DNA of 64,000 nt from Liopterus haemorrhoidalis (lineage: Eukaryota > Arthropoda > Insecta > Coleoptera > Dytiscidae). Below, one piece after another: positions 41,720 to 52,019 of the stretch (the first letter of the stretch is position 1; each line of letters begins with the position of its first letter). Made by a program: the position numbers and the translations under genes. Below the pieces are notes generated by a model. The model did not search any database, had not been told where the DNA came from, and was given only the letters and a program-made list of their open reading frames with translations. The stretch spans positions 225,548,260 through 225,612,259 of the forward strand of contig OZ020611.1 of assembly GCA_963971575.1 (NCBI GenBank), given 5' to 3'.

Positions 41720-42644
41720 GGGGATAGGCATGATTTTTTTAATTTTTTTTATTATATTCCTCTTGTTGCATATAAACATAAAAAACAGTTTTTAATATTT
41801 TTTTTTTATTTGAAGGCTTAAAATAATCATAAATGTATGTAGCGCATAAATGTGCGTAAACGACGTGTGCCGTCATACCCCTTCTAACTGACGCATGACA
41901 CTACTAGCCTACCCAGCGTACATAGTCTGTTGTGAACTTATTTGTTTGTATAACTTTTATAGGTTATTTAAAGTTAGAGTGATTTTAATTAAAATAAAGT
42001 TTAATTCTATAAAAACAATTTATACATGTTTACCGAATTAAATTTTATATTAAAATATATAAAATATGGAAGATCCAGGCCCCAGTACTTCGAAACATAA
42101 TCGAAAATATTGTTCAGTACCGATGTGCACAATTAGTTCAACTAGAAATCCAAAAAAACAATTTATATCATTACCTGATGGCGAAAAACAACAGAAAAGG
42201 CGAAATTTGTGGCTGGAAGCTATGGGGCGAAATAAAACCGATATTTCAGAAAAAAGTAAATTTTATGTGTGTGAGCATAAATGCATCAATGTTGGGTAAA
42301 TTATCACTCTGAGCCCTAACAAAATCTTTATCTGCCATTTTAATAATAAATGCGTGAAAAATTGTTTAAAAACAAATACAAAACTCTCGAACAATACAAT
42401 ATACACACGTGTAAAGATTATGTTGTAGCTGTATCTGTGACGTGAACCCCTATCGTTTGACGCCATACTCAGTCGTTTTTAAACGGCAAACTTCGCGCCG
42501 TGGTCGGCTTATTTCAAATTTACAATATTTTAATTAAAAAATATTAATTAAAATGTGATTTTTGTTTTGTTAGGTGACATAACTAATATTAACATATCAA
42601 AATAATGTAGTTTTAAAGAAATATAAATTTTATGCGTATCCCCT
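41720..42644 (+). mobile_element. THAP-exon DNA transposon derivative, copy 2
   Basis: Same ends as copy 1 (GGGGATAGGCAT and ATGCGTATCCCC) and collinear with it, without the MITE present there. 925 bp. Contains the THAP exon and about 340 bp of downstream sequence homologous to copy 1, then the right end. No transposase core. Confidence 0.65.
42066..42299 (+). CDS. THAP zinc-finger exon (copy 2)
   Basis: 77 aa, open: MEDPGPSTSKHNRKYCSVPM, CTISSTRNPKKQFISLPDGE, RRNLWLEAMGRNKTD and SKFYVCEHKC. It has the THAP pattern: Cys pair, F--LP, Trp in the middle, late Cys and His. The late motif is C-x-H, not C-x2-H; copy 1 has CEDHF, so an Asp codon was lost and the finger is probably impaired. The copy 1 splice-donor region is altered here (ATAAATGCATCAATG). 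Probably the first exon of a lost transposase gene, not a host gene. Confidence 0.6.
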   Translation: MEDPGPSTSKHNRKYCSVPMCTISSTRNPKKQFISLPDGEKQQKRRNLWLEAMGRNKTDISEKSKFYVCEHKCINVG

Positions 42645-43823
42645 ATTGAAGATCTAACAAGTTATGTATACTTGTTAGATACAATATATACGGAAAAAAC
42701 TGACTTAACAGATCAAAATTGGATACTTATGACAGTGAGGAGAAAAGTCAACATGTGAATTGTTGCACTAGTAAACGAAGAAAGTTCTCATTGGCTGAGA
42801 TTGACAAATGTTGGAAATTTTAGGCATATTTTGGCAATAATTTTTACTATTCTAATATATCGATTAATTTCGAAAAAAACTAGTTCGCATTAATTTGTAT
42901 TAATAAGATTTTTTCAGATTTTTAGATTAAACCCTGTGTGTAATAGATCTTGATAATATAGGATCAATTTTGTTTCCCTCATCATTTGTGAAATTTTTCC
43001 ACTGATACGGAAAACTGATCATGTATAATTTGGTTTCTTTTTCAGATCTTCTTTATCATTTTTTATTTCATCCTCATCATATGCTATATTGTAATCTTTT
43101 ATTTTACAGTGCGATACTGGACTTTAAGTACAGAGCTGGAATATCTGGGAAAAATAATCTGAGTTAACTAGCCAATGAGTCTAGCCGACGATCAACTTTA
43201 TTATTCTATTCTTTTTAATTTTTTTTACGTATCCTATCCACTGTAATTCACACCCATCTGATTCTCAGCTTCAAGTATAGTATATATTCAGATCGTTAGG
43301 ATATCTTCGTTCGTACTGTCTCAATTTTTCTTTAATCTTCGTTACTCCTGTGACAGTAACAATTGCTTTTTCATCTAAGTATTCTTCTATATGGTCGGTT
43401 CAAAATATTGTAAACTAAAACCATGACGTCATGAGTAATTGCAGTCAATATACAACCGCTGTTGGGTTATATCCTGTAAAGTATAAATTAAGTAATTCGA
43501 TATATAAATTTAATTCAATATGTTATGGATATATTAAAAGGGGAGTAAATTTTAAAGGTGTTTGTGCAGAGAGAATTAAATTACCTGACGCCAGGTGGGT
43601 AAACTATTAGTGAGTACACCTAAAACTATACACCAATTATGAAAATTGAATAAAGACAATTTTAAAATAATTGATTTTAGGTACAGTAGGGAATTTACTT
43701 TATGAGTCATAAAGTACATATAATTTTAAGGTGAGGGTTAATACGTGGAAAACATATTTATATGACATTATTTTTTATTATGAAAAATGAATGATATTAT
43801 TTTTTATTATGAATTTAATGTTT
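42645..43823. other. No gene recognised; Helentron-A trace at 42875-42960
   Basis: A+T-rich. 42875-42960 has the order TTCGCATTAATTTG, TTTTTTCAGATTTTTAGATT, AAACCCTGTG, a diverged bit of the family A core in minus orientation. The rest is unassigned. Confidence 0.4.
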
Positions 43824-44330
43824 ACTTTTACTTTCTCTAAATGATCAAGTTTGGTCATCTTCCCAGCGACATTGGCGATGTGGAAACCTCCCCGCGTACT
43901 GGTCCAAATACCTCACTAATCACTCAATCGGTAGTAGCGACGGGCGGTATGTACAAAGGGCAGAGACGTAATCAACGCGAGCTTATGACTCGCGCTTACT
44001 GGGAATTCCTCGTTCATGGGGAACAATTGTAAGCCCCAATCTCTAGCACGAAGGAGGTCCAGCGGGTTACCTGGACCATTCGGCCAGGGAGGACACGCTG
44101 ATTCCTTCAGTGTAGCGCGCGTGCGGCCCAGAACATCTGACAGATGTTCTGGCCTGTATTACTCAGACATCAGCATTACAGACCTGTTATTGCTCAATCT
44201 TGTGCGGCTGGGAGCCGCCTGTCCCTCTAAAAGGATTCTCTTGTGCACCGGCAGTAAAAACCACGAGTACCCGACCGGACTGATGAGGCGCCCTAACGGC
44301 GAAGCGCCGCAACGCGACGCTGTGAAGTCA
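43824..44330 (-). rRNA. 18S rRNA fragment (3' part), pseudogene
   Basis: In complement this is the 3' part of eukaryotic 18S rRNA. Recognisable plus-strand blocks are CTAAATGATCAAGTTTGGTC, TAGTAGCGACGGGCGGTATG, GACGTAATCAACGCGAGCTT, ACTGGGAATTCCTCGTTCAT, CACGCTGATTCCTTCAGTGT, AGCGCGCGTGCGGCCCAGAA and GACCTGTTATTGCTCAATCT. The extreme 3' end of 18S (about 40-50 nt, with the primer-site region) is missing and no ITS or 5.8S adjoins. It carries many substitutions in universally conserved positions and an insertion after CCCAGAACATCT (44128-44170). It is an isolated, dead rDNA piece surrounded by A+T-rich DNA. The right boundary near 44330 is approximate. Confidence 0.85.
44128..44152. repeat. 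25-bp palindrome in the 18S fragment
   Basis: CCAGAACATCT, GAC, then the perfect complement AGATGTTCTGG. In normal 18S the sequence after CCAGAACATCT continues AAGGGCATCACAGACC. Here about 34 extra bases include the inverted copy and a stretch (CCTGTATTACTCAGACATC) resembling the following 18S sequence, as if copied from nearby template. Confidence 0.75.
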
Positions 44331-44748
44331 ACGCAAACGACGAATGCAACGCGACAAAATTTTGAAGTTATAAATCGTTAAGGCAATAGATTTTTTGACA
44401 TTTATGTAGATTTGCGTATCTAGTTATTTGCGTATGTGACTAGTGTATGCCCATCCACCTTAGATCAAAAATATAAAAGGCAATAGTCCTTCCAGTCGCA
44501 TTGGACGGATCTGAATGCTAGCCAACCACAAAAAGCGCTGAACGTCCATTACATTCCATGGAAATGCGCATGTTTTGCTTATCCATGGGCATTTCTCTCC
44601 TGTAGCACACACCCAATTATGTTATTTGGCAAGAGATTGGCGTGGCACCAATTCATCGAAAATGCGGAGAAAACACTTTCAGTTGTTAGGACCTGTCAGA
44701 CGAGCAGAACCTAGTACTGTTCCCTACAATTCTCATAGTTTTACAATA
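44331..44748. other. No gene recognised
   Basis: Less A+T-rich than average. 44430-44745 and 46141-46400 are the two sides of the pogo-like insertion and may have been one sequence (possibly an older element). No protein family was recognised on either strand. Confidence 0.35.
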
Positions 44749-46138
44749 GGGGAGATGTGGGGACGGTGGCACACATTTTGGTTTTCTGTACATAACATCT
44801 TTAATTTTGAATTTTTTAAATAAATCTTTTCGCCACTTAATACTTATAATGTCGTTGTTTAAATAATCTGTTAAAAATTAATGTCCTTATCACGTGCCAT
44901 TTATAATTAATATTTTTGTTGACCTCTGCAATTTCGCCACTGTACCTATACGTGAGGGTACAGTGAAACAGCATTAGGGATACAGTGGAACAGTAAATAT
45001 AATAGGTATTTAAAGAATCTGTATATGTATCAATAATTTTGATTGAAACTTCAATTCAATGTCTTTAAAAATAAATCATCTGAAAGGTACTGAAAAATTT
45101 ATAATATTGAAAAAAAAAAATCAAATTTTTTGGAACAAACTACTAAGTAATTAAATAACGTATATAAATATATAAATGTAAATTTATTATTAATATAAAA
45201 AAAATAAACTTTGGTAAGTTCCTTGGAAGCAGTAAGTTGTGATAGTTTTTATTTTAATATTAATTATATTTCATTAAATTTACTGTAAAAATCAAAACGT
45301 CTAAACGGTGTTTTGTGCTACCAGACGGAGCAGGAGATGGTAAAACTTTTATCAGCTCTGATTTTTTAAATGTGTAATTTTCATTTGTTTTAATAAATTT
45401 AAAGAGTAGAGTCAGCCGGAGATATGTTACAACAATATCGTCAGTCGTTATTTCTATGATTTCCCCTATAGAGTGGCTCTTCATTTTATTCTTTCCGTAT
45501 CCTTCAAATGTTAAGGCATATTGCCTTACTTTAATATCCTTGTTCACGTAGTCTGTCGAATCTGTATCACATTCAGAGTCAACATTATCATCTGAATTTG
45601 AATTCTCATCAATATTGACATCAGTATCAGATGTGTCTGAACTTACAAGAATATCTTTTAATTTTCTGATCTTTTTTATTTTGAGCAGCTTGGAATTATT
45701 CTTCTAAGTCGTACCCACGTACGTGGGTACAGTGGCTCACTGTACCACTGTACCCACATAACACGTGTGCCACTGTTAACCTAACCCTATTTTCACGAAC
45801 ATTTTATCAAATATAATAAATGATATAGTTTAGAACATTAGTAATTGCTTTACACTGTAGACAAATGACCAATTTACAACATGTAATACAAAATTTCTTA
45901 CTAATTTAGTTGTGTCTCGTTCTAATAAAAATTTTCCCGTTACGAAAAACCTACCTCAAATCAACATTTTCATCATAGATGGCCGGACTTAAATTTATAG
46001 ACTCAAAATGTGGATAGTATAATTTCTCAGTACCAGAGTGGCCTATATATACCCAAACAGACATGAAAATATTCTATATTTCAAAGAAATTTCAAATGTT
46101 CCACTGTACCAATTGTGCCACCGTCCCCACATCTCCCC
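44749..46138 (-). mobile_element. pogo-like element derivative
   Basis: Perfect inverted repeats of 24 bp (GGGGAGATGTGGGGACGGTG and GCAC) with TA on both sides (44747-44748 and 46139-46140). Several GTACAGTG/CACTGTACC motifs lie inside each end (44940-45000 and 45720-45780), which may be binding repeats. The middle encodes only the C-terminal tail of a transposase on the minus strand (45260-45703). Confidence 0.7.
45260..45703 (-). pseudogene. C-terminal part of a pogo/Jerky-like transposase
   Basis: A minus-strand frame of about 147 codons, open from a TAG before 45703 to the stop at 45260, without its own good ATG. It begins basic (KNNSKLLKIKKIRKLKDILV), passes an acidic stretch (SDTSDTDVNIDENSNSDDN) and ends QYALTFEGYGKNKMKSHSIG, then SELIKVLPSPAPSGSTKH and LIFTVNLMKYN. 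Tails with an acidic linker, a small VGEI---D---V-YLR module and a G-TKR...F-V-L-KY ending are found after the DDE domain in insect pogo/CENP-B-related transposases. The DDE domain is absent. The family call is from recall and moderate. Confidence 0.5.
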
Positions 46139-46140
46139 TA

Positions 46141-47324
46141 CATAGCAGGCGCCCTTGAAGTAGAAACAATGAAGGCAAGATACAGTCGACGATGCAATGA
46201 GGCTTACCCATCTACGCCTGGAAGATGCGCTTGATCGGCAAAAGTGACGTTCAAAAATACAAAAAGCGGTTCCCGAACCTACGGGAACACGCTAAGAAGA
46301 AGCATAATAATGTCGATGGTGAACCACTTGTGGATTTTCAACGTCCAAACAACGGTAATTTGGTTCATTAACAGCCATTGAAATCGAACTGGGCTTCGAC
46401 GTTGATTACGATTTTCTAATAAAAAAAATTCGTGGATATAAATTTTAAATCGTAAAGTTTGCACTGCTTGATTACTAAATTTAAACTGTCAAAATTGAAC
46501 CAAACTAATATGGCTGCCCATATAATAAATGAAATGTCTGACCACACAGTTTTTTTATTTTTTTATTGTTGTTTCAATTAACTGTTATTTATGCTGGATA
46601 TTTCTGTTACACTGCCAAATTTCTTAATTTATAGAAAACAATACAACGATAAATTAGTGAACTTTTCTCTTTAACCCCAGCAGTAATTTACATTCCATCC
46701 GCCTCTGTTCGCATACACGTACGCACACGTCGCGAGTAGGAAGTAGAATGAGATTATTATTTGTAGAACAAAACTCGAAGGCAACTTGTAACTAAACTGG
46801 CTCACATAGTATCTTTATTTTCTTTGTGTTGGTAGAAATGTGCATTGTCGCCAACCCTTGGAGTTTATATAATCAAATGATTTATAATTTCTTTAGTTAG
46901 AGGTGAGTGTACAGTACATCCGGTTTTAGTATACTCGTATGGGATATGCAGATGATGTTGTGGATCTTTTATCAAAAGAACTGGTTTTTGTTAAAGAATG
47001 GGGTATTATTATTTAATGAAGGATTGTTACGAGGTGACTATTGCTACTGTGAGAGTAGTTTGTGGGAATTAGAGTACACGCTTGTTTATTACACACACGG
47101 GATTTCAAAGACTACACTTTAACTTACGAAGCAACACTCAGAAATCCTTTAATTTATATTTTATTCAGTGGAAAATAGAACCAAAACGAAACGGTTAACT
47201 GAAATATACGTTTACCAGAAACCTTATAGGGGATCCTTTTTCTTTCACGTGCGAGTTTTAATCAAATTTTCACGAATTAGCGTCATAAAACTTTGTTAAT
47301 AAAAATTATTGTACATTTAAATTA
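46141..47324. other. No gene recognised
   Basis: 46141-46400 continues the sequence interrupted by the pogo-like element. The rest is A+T-rich; frames at 46279 and 46907 have no recognisable relatives. Confidence 0.4.
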
Positions 47325-47455
47325 TCGCCCGTACAAGTTTGCGCTAAAGCGGCTTTTTTTGTTGCTAGCAAGAATATGGACCTGGGTTCAAATACTGTTT
47401 GTGTCAAATAGTTTGTACAAAAAATGTTTATACAAATTACGGGCTCTACTTAGCA
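47325..47455 (+). mobile_element. tRNA-like SINE fragment
   Basis: CCCGTACAAGTTTGCGCTAA, GTTGCTAGCAAGAATATGG and the B-box-like CTGGGTTCAAATAC are followed by GTCAAATAGTTTGTAC and TTTATACAAATTACGGGC. The tail matches the minus-strand copy at 7775-7935. An A box is not clear. Confidence 0.4.
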
Positions 47456-47518
47456 GTTTGCAATCGGCCATAAACTTAGGGTGACCAACTTTTTGAAGAA
47501 CTAACAGAAAACAAAATA

Positions 47519-47829
47519 AGAAAATCAGCTGTGGCCACCACAGGACCGACCGCCATCACAAAGTACTTGTATAAAATACATTCTAACAGCATAGTAGTTA
47601 TTATTGTAAAAGACAATAACGTATTATATTACGTTGACAATTTCATAATGTGTATATATAATTTACGATAACCATGGAACCGTACCTGCATATATACAAA
47701 AGAAAAAAAACTTTTAACCAAAACTTGATCAACTCGTGCCATTGATGTCAAAAGCTTAAATATGAAGTTTCATAAAAATCCTTTTAGTCGAATTTGGTCT
47801 GCACGTGTACACAGGCAGACAGACAGCAA

Positions 47830-47884
<55 letters not shown>

Positions 47885-47980
47885 TCATGCTAAAAATAGT
47901 CAAAACATTACGTAGGGACCTCAATTCGTGGAGATCCATCGAAGTCTCGAAATGTCAAAATCGGTATGATCATAATATAT
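47519..47980 (-). mobile_element. GTCT-repeat element, family B copy B4
   Basis: Minus-strand copy. It starts at the left with AAAATCAGCTGTGGCCACCA and GGACCGACCGC (the end seen at 10400-10430), and contains TTTTACCAAAA-type and GATCAACTCGTGCCATTGAT blocks, an ACAG tract (47815-47883) and GATCATACCGATTTTGAC in complement. The 5' terminus adjoins the mariner inserted at 47991. Confidence 0.55.
47815..47883. repeat. ACAG microsatellite in family B copy B4
   Basis: About 17 near-perfect ACAG units. A (GTCT/ACAG) tract sits at this position in every B copy, so it is part of the element. Confidence 0.85.
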
Positions 47981-47990
47981 CCGTTACATA

Positions 47991-49275
47991 TCAGGTCTGG
48001 GAAAAAGTTCGTGGCGTTTTTGCCGATAGTTAGAGGTGAGGCTCCAATTGCAAATAACTCAGGAAACACAGATCGCAGCGACACCACTAAGTGCTCGTTG
48101 GAAAGGTGACAGTTCGAGCGTTACTTTGAGTAACTGAACATCAAAATTTGTGCAGTGATTGGAAAGTTATTTGCGTTTGAAAATGGAGAACAGTAATGAA
48201 AAATTGCGCTATATTTTGCAATATTATTACGACAAAGGGAAGAACGATGCGCAGGCTTGTGAAAAAAAAATTACTGTGTACGGTGAAGTTACTTTATCAA
48301 AATCTGCTGCGCGGAAATGGTTCGCTCACTTTCGTTCTGGTAATTTTAATGTGAAAGATGACTCACGCTCTGGTAGTCCAATCAGTGAAAAAGCTGATGA
48401 AATTCTTGAAAAAGTCCAGCAAGATAGGCGTATCAGCAGTGTCGATATTGGTACGGAGCTAGGCATTGACCACAAAACTGTTTTGAACCATTTACGGAAA
48501 GTTGGCTACAAAAAGAAGCTCGATATATGGGTTCCTCATGAGTTGAGCGCGAAAAACATGGTAGACCGAATTAGCATCTGTGATGCGCTGCTGAAACGCA
48601 ATGAAATCGAGCCATTTCTGAAACGTGTCTTAACCGGTGATGAAAAATGGATCACGTACGACAATCGGAAGCGTAAAAGATTGTGGAGAAGGGATGGTGA
48701 GCCGTCATAAGCGTTCGCGAAGCGAGGATTGACGCCAAACAAGATGATGCTGTGTGTGTGGTGAGACTGGAAGGGAACCGTCCACCATGAGCTACTTTCA
48801 GTTGGTCAGACGATTGATTCTCAACTCTACTGTGGACAACTAGATAGATTACGCCAGGTAATTGAAAGAGAACGGCCCGAATTGAATAATAGGAAAGGTC
48901 TTTCATCATGACAACGCAAGACCCCACACTTTGATGACCCGTCAAAAATTGCGAGAGCTTGACTGGGAAATTTTGTTGCATCCACCGTATAGTCCAGACA
49001 TAGCACCCTCTGACTATCACCTATTCCGATCTCTGCAGAATTCTCTCAATGGAATTAAGCTGGTTTCAAAAGAAGCCTGTGAAAACCACTTGATTCAGTT
49101 TTTCAACCAGAAACCACAGAAGTTCTTCACCGATGGCATCATGGCTCTACCCGAAATATGGCGAAACGCGATAATAATGGAGCATATGTGGTTTAAATAA
49201 ATAAATTTTCACACTATAACAAAACCAGTTGAATTTTACTAAAAAAAAATGCCACGAACTTTTTTCCAGACCTCA
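47991..49275 (+). mobile_element. mariner element (family M-b)
   Basis: 1285 bp, ends TCAGGTCTGGGAAAAAGTTC and (complement) TGAGGTCTGGAAAAAAGTTC, then GTGGC. TA on both sides (47989-47990 and 49276-49277). The sister of 37393-38568, inserted at the edge of family B copy B4. Confidence 0.88.
48183..49200 (+). pseudogene. mariner transposase, frameshifted (family M-b)
   Basis: From ATG 48183 (MENSNEKLRYILQYYYDKGK) the frame is open for about 175 codons: HTH region SAARKWFAHFRSGNFNVKDD, second HTH RRISSVDIGTELGIDHKTVL, WVPHEL, then LTGDEKWITYDNRKRKRLW with the first Asp. A frameshift near 48700 (GEPS, stop) and another around 48895 separate this from FHHDNARPHT-like sequence and from QKLRELDWEILLHPPYSPDI, APSDYHLFRS and FFTDGIMALPEIWRN. 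The third Asp is present. Two indels away from coding; no activity expected. Confidence 0.85.
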
Positions 49276-49601
49276 TAATCAGACAGATAATTTCAGAGGA
49301 CGGGTAGACGAAATTCTGAAAATCATTTAAGGACATGGGGAGTGGAGAAATTCTGAAAATCTTTTGAGGAAGGGGGAATAGTGATTCTAAAAAAACAAGG
49401 GGCAGAAATTTCATGCGAGCCGTTTCAAATTTATTGTTGGGCCAGATTAGGCCCGCGGGCCATTGGCTGGACACCATTGCAAAATATGGATCAAAAAGTG
49501 TCCCCCCAAATATTTTACCCACCAGTCGCTACTGGCCAACTTGGAGGTAAAGCGCACCCAGGCGCCAAATATTGAACAGGGAGGCTGGTAGAAAGTAGTT
49601 C

Positions 49602-49672
49602 TTTTTAGAGTTTTGTAGGTATGACCAAAAAATCCTTATACCGTCATTTTGTCGTCTGTCTGTCTGTCTGTC

Positions 49673-49753
<81 letters not shown>

Positions 49754-50727
49754 TCGGTAAAAATTGTAGCCAAACGGCTAAACCTAGAGAGTTGAAATTT
49801 GGCATGCTTATACAACTCTTTGACCCGCACATAGGAAAAATCTAAAACATCTAAAAAACATATCCCCCTAAAAATATAAACAAATATGTGCTCATAAAAA
49901 AAATGTATTTTTTTTTAATTCTGAGTAGGGTATCAAATTAAAGCCCTTAGTACGTGGATTAACGATCAAAATTTTATTTTTGCAAAACAAATTATTTTGA
50001 AGCGATTTTTGCCAAAATTGTGCAAATAAATTTTGTCCCACACCCTGTAGCCCAGATGGTTTAAACTAAAATTCTGAAAAAATTCTTAAGTAATGTACAT
50101 TGGTGTGAACCGGAATAGAAGAACAGGAATTTTTGATCAGATTATGTTTTCGGAAAATAACGCATTTTTTGTGTTTTTAACTAAAATATGTGTAATATTT
50201 AATTCGCTATGTAACACACAAGATCAGTAGCTCTAATAGCGTAGATGGTTTTATCGTGAGCTTTGTAATTTGCAAACTAGCGTTCAAATCTGTTAATTTT
50301 ATTTTTTCTGCTTTTATTTGCATTTTTATTTTGTTTAAATTATTTTGTCTAAATTCTAGTTATATTTTGGTAAATGTTGCATTTAATTTTTAAAAGCGTA
50401 AATTTATTAACCAGTGGGAAGTATTGAAATTATAATTTAATTCTATGTTTGACGAAATCAGAGGGCGGGGCTTATGATTTAGGCAACCAATGGAAGCCAT
50501 AGGCGCAATTTTCAAAATCTTAATAAACCTTGCTATAAAAAAAAAATACTGCACATATTTAGAAACTTGAATAATGGTATTAGGCATTCGAATTAAAATT
50601 CATAAAAAAATATTTAGACATAAAATTTGTTTTGGCATCCCAAATAATCATCATTCAGTTACTAAATACCTGCAAAATCCAGAAATGTATGAAAATTCAC
50701 ACTTCACATCAATTTTTTTTTTTTTTT
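49602..50727 (+). mobile_element. Helentron-like element, copy A4 (full length)
   Basis: 5' end TTTTTAGAGTTTTGTAGGTA, the longest GTCT tract of the family, GTAGCCAAACGGCTAAACC, a core with CTGTAGCCCAGATGGTTTAA and GTGAACCGGAATAGAA. The 3' end has TACCTGCAAAATCCAGAAAT, a hairpin (TGAAAATTCACACTTCACAT) and a T run. About 1.1 kb, collinear with A1 and A5. Non-coding. Confidence 0.65.
49653..49752. repeat. GTCT microsatellite in copy A4
   Basis: About 100 bp of GTCT units with a few GTC slips. All open frames over it on both strands are translations of the repeat. Confidence 0.9.
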
Positions 50728-52019
50728 CTCTATTTAAAATACTCGGGATTTAGAACGTTAATTCCAGGAATCGGAATTATAAAAAACAACTAGTTTACGT
50801 AGATTTCGCTCCCGAGAAATACCGGGAAGGACCCACTAGTGACGATATCAGGGTTTGGTATCATTTTTGGTCATAGCTACAAAACCCTAATAACGATGTA
50901 CATATACACTATTACAAAATTAAGGATGTAAAATTAAAAATCATTCTTTCTTCTTGGGGAGTGTCAACCAGGTAAATAACATAGTAAAGACATAAGTAAA
51001 ACCAGAGATTATAAAAGTACTATATTATCTTTAGTAAAATTCAAGGTTTATAGATACATAGAGATAACTAAAACTGGATTTTGCTCATGGCACACTTTCT
51101 CACCCAATTTAAATTAAATAAAATGATTGCTTCCATTGTTTATTTAATAGTTTTACAAACTGCTGGACATAAATAAATAACTACCATATGCTTAGTAATA
51201 AATTATAGTTTCATTTTCATTTAAAAAATATATTCAATTTCAAATTGTCCCGTTAAAGTAGATTTACAGATATAAAACCAATTTGAAACCAGCTGATCTG
51301 TAGAACAATATTTTATGTTGAACATCATAAACTGATGGCATTCCTTATTTAAAATTCATCTCTGATTCCTACTGAAGAATTATATTACACGTTGCACCTT
51401 GTATACTTCCTAATAAGAGATGTTGCTAGCCTCTGTACACACACTAACATAACTGATGGCTGATAAATAGGTCTGATAAAGTTTGTCCCGAAATCTAGAC
51501 CAAGAATTACTTTAACACGGTGAGAGATAAAATCAAAATTAAGAAATCCTTATGCCATCAATCTTGTGTCTATTTGCTTGCCGGCTGTCTGTCAAAAATT
51601 TTACCCAAATGACTGGTCTAGAGAGTTAAAAATTGGCACGAATATACAAATAGCCAAAAATTAACTTTAAACTTTCTTTTTATATAAATAAATAAATAAA
51701 TAAATGTATAGTCTTAAAATACATTAGATGACATTACATTAACGTTCATTGATAGATTCTGTACTTTTGTAGTTGTAGTCTTAAACTGTACGAGTGAACA
51801 TGAATAAGAAACCATTTTGTAAGCGAATGGGTGTTTTATTTAAACAATTGTTATTGTTATTTTACCTAAGGGTGATTACATGTCAAGTGGTCTAATTTTT
51901 AAAAAGTTCCCTACCATCACGGATTTTGATGAAACTTTGTGAGTTGAATTTTACGTGGCTCAGACTAACTTTGGTAAAGTTTAAGATTTTGCCAGTGGAA
52001 TACTTCGGGCGGAAAAGGT
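50728..52019. other. No gene recognised; Helentron-A trace at 51545-51660
   Basis: A+T-rich. 51545-51660 reads CTTATGCCATCAATC, GGCTGTCTGTCAAAAATT, GGTCTAGAGAGTTAAAAATT, a strongly diverged 5' part of family A. The rest is unassigned. Confidence 0.4.

Noticed and set aside
43841..44381. Protein-coding frames over the 18S fragment
   Set aside because: The nucleotide sequence is clearly rRNA in complement, so the frames are incidental.
49653..49752. CRISPR-like array
   Set aside because: A perfect tetranucleotide microsatellite with no spacers; the window is eukaryotic.
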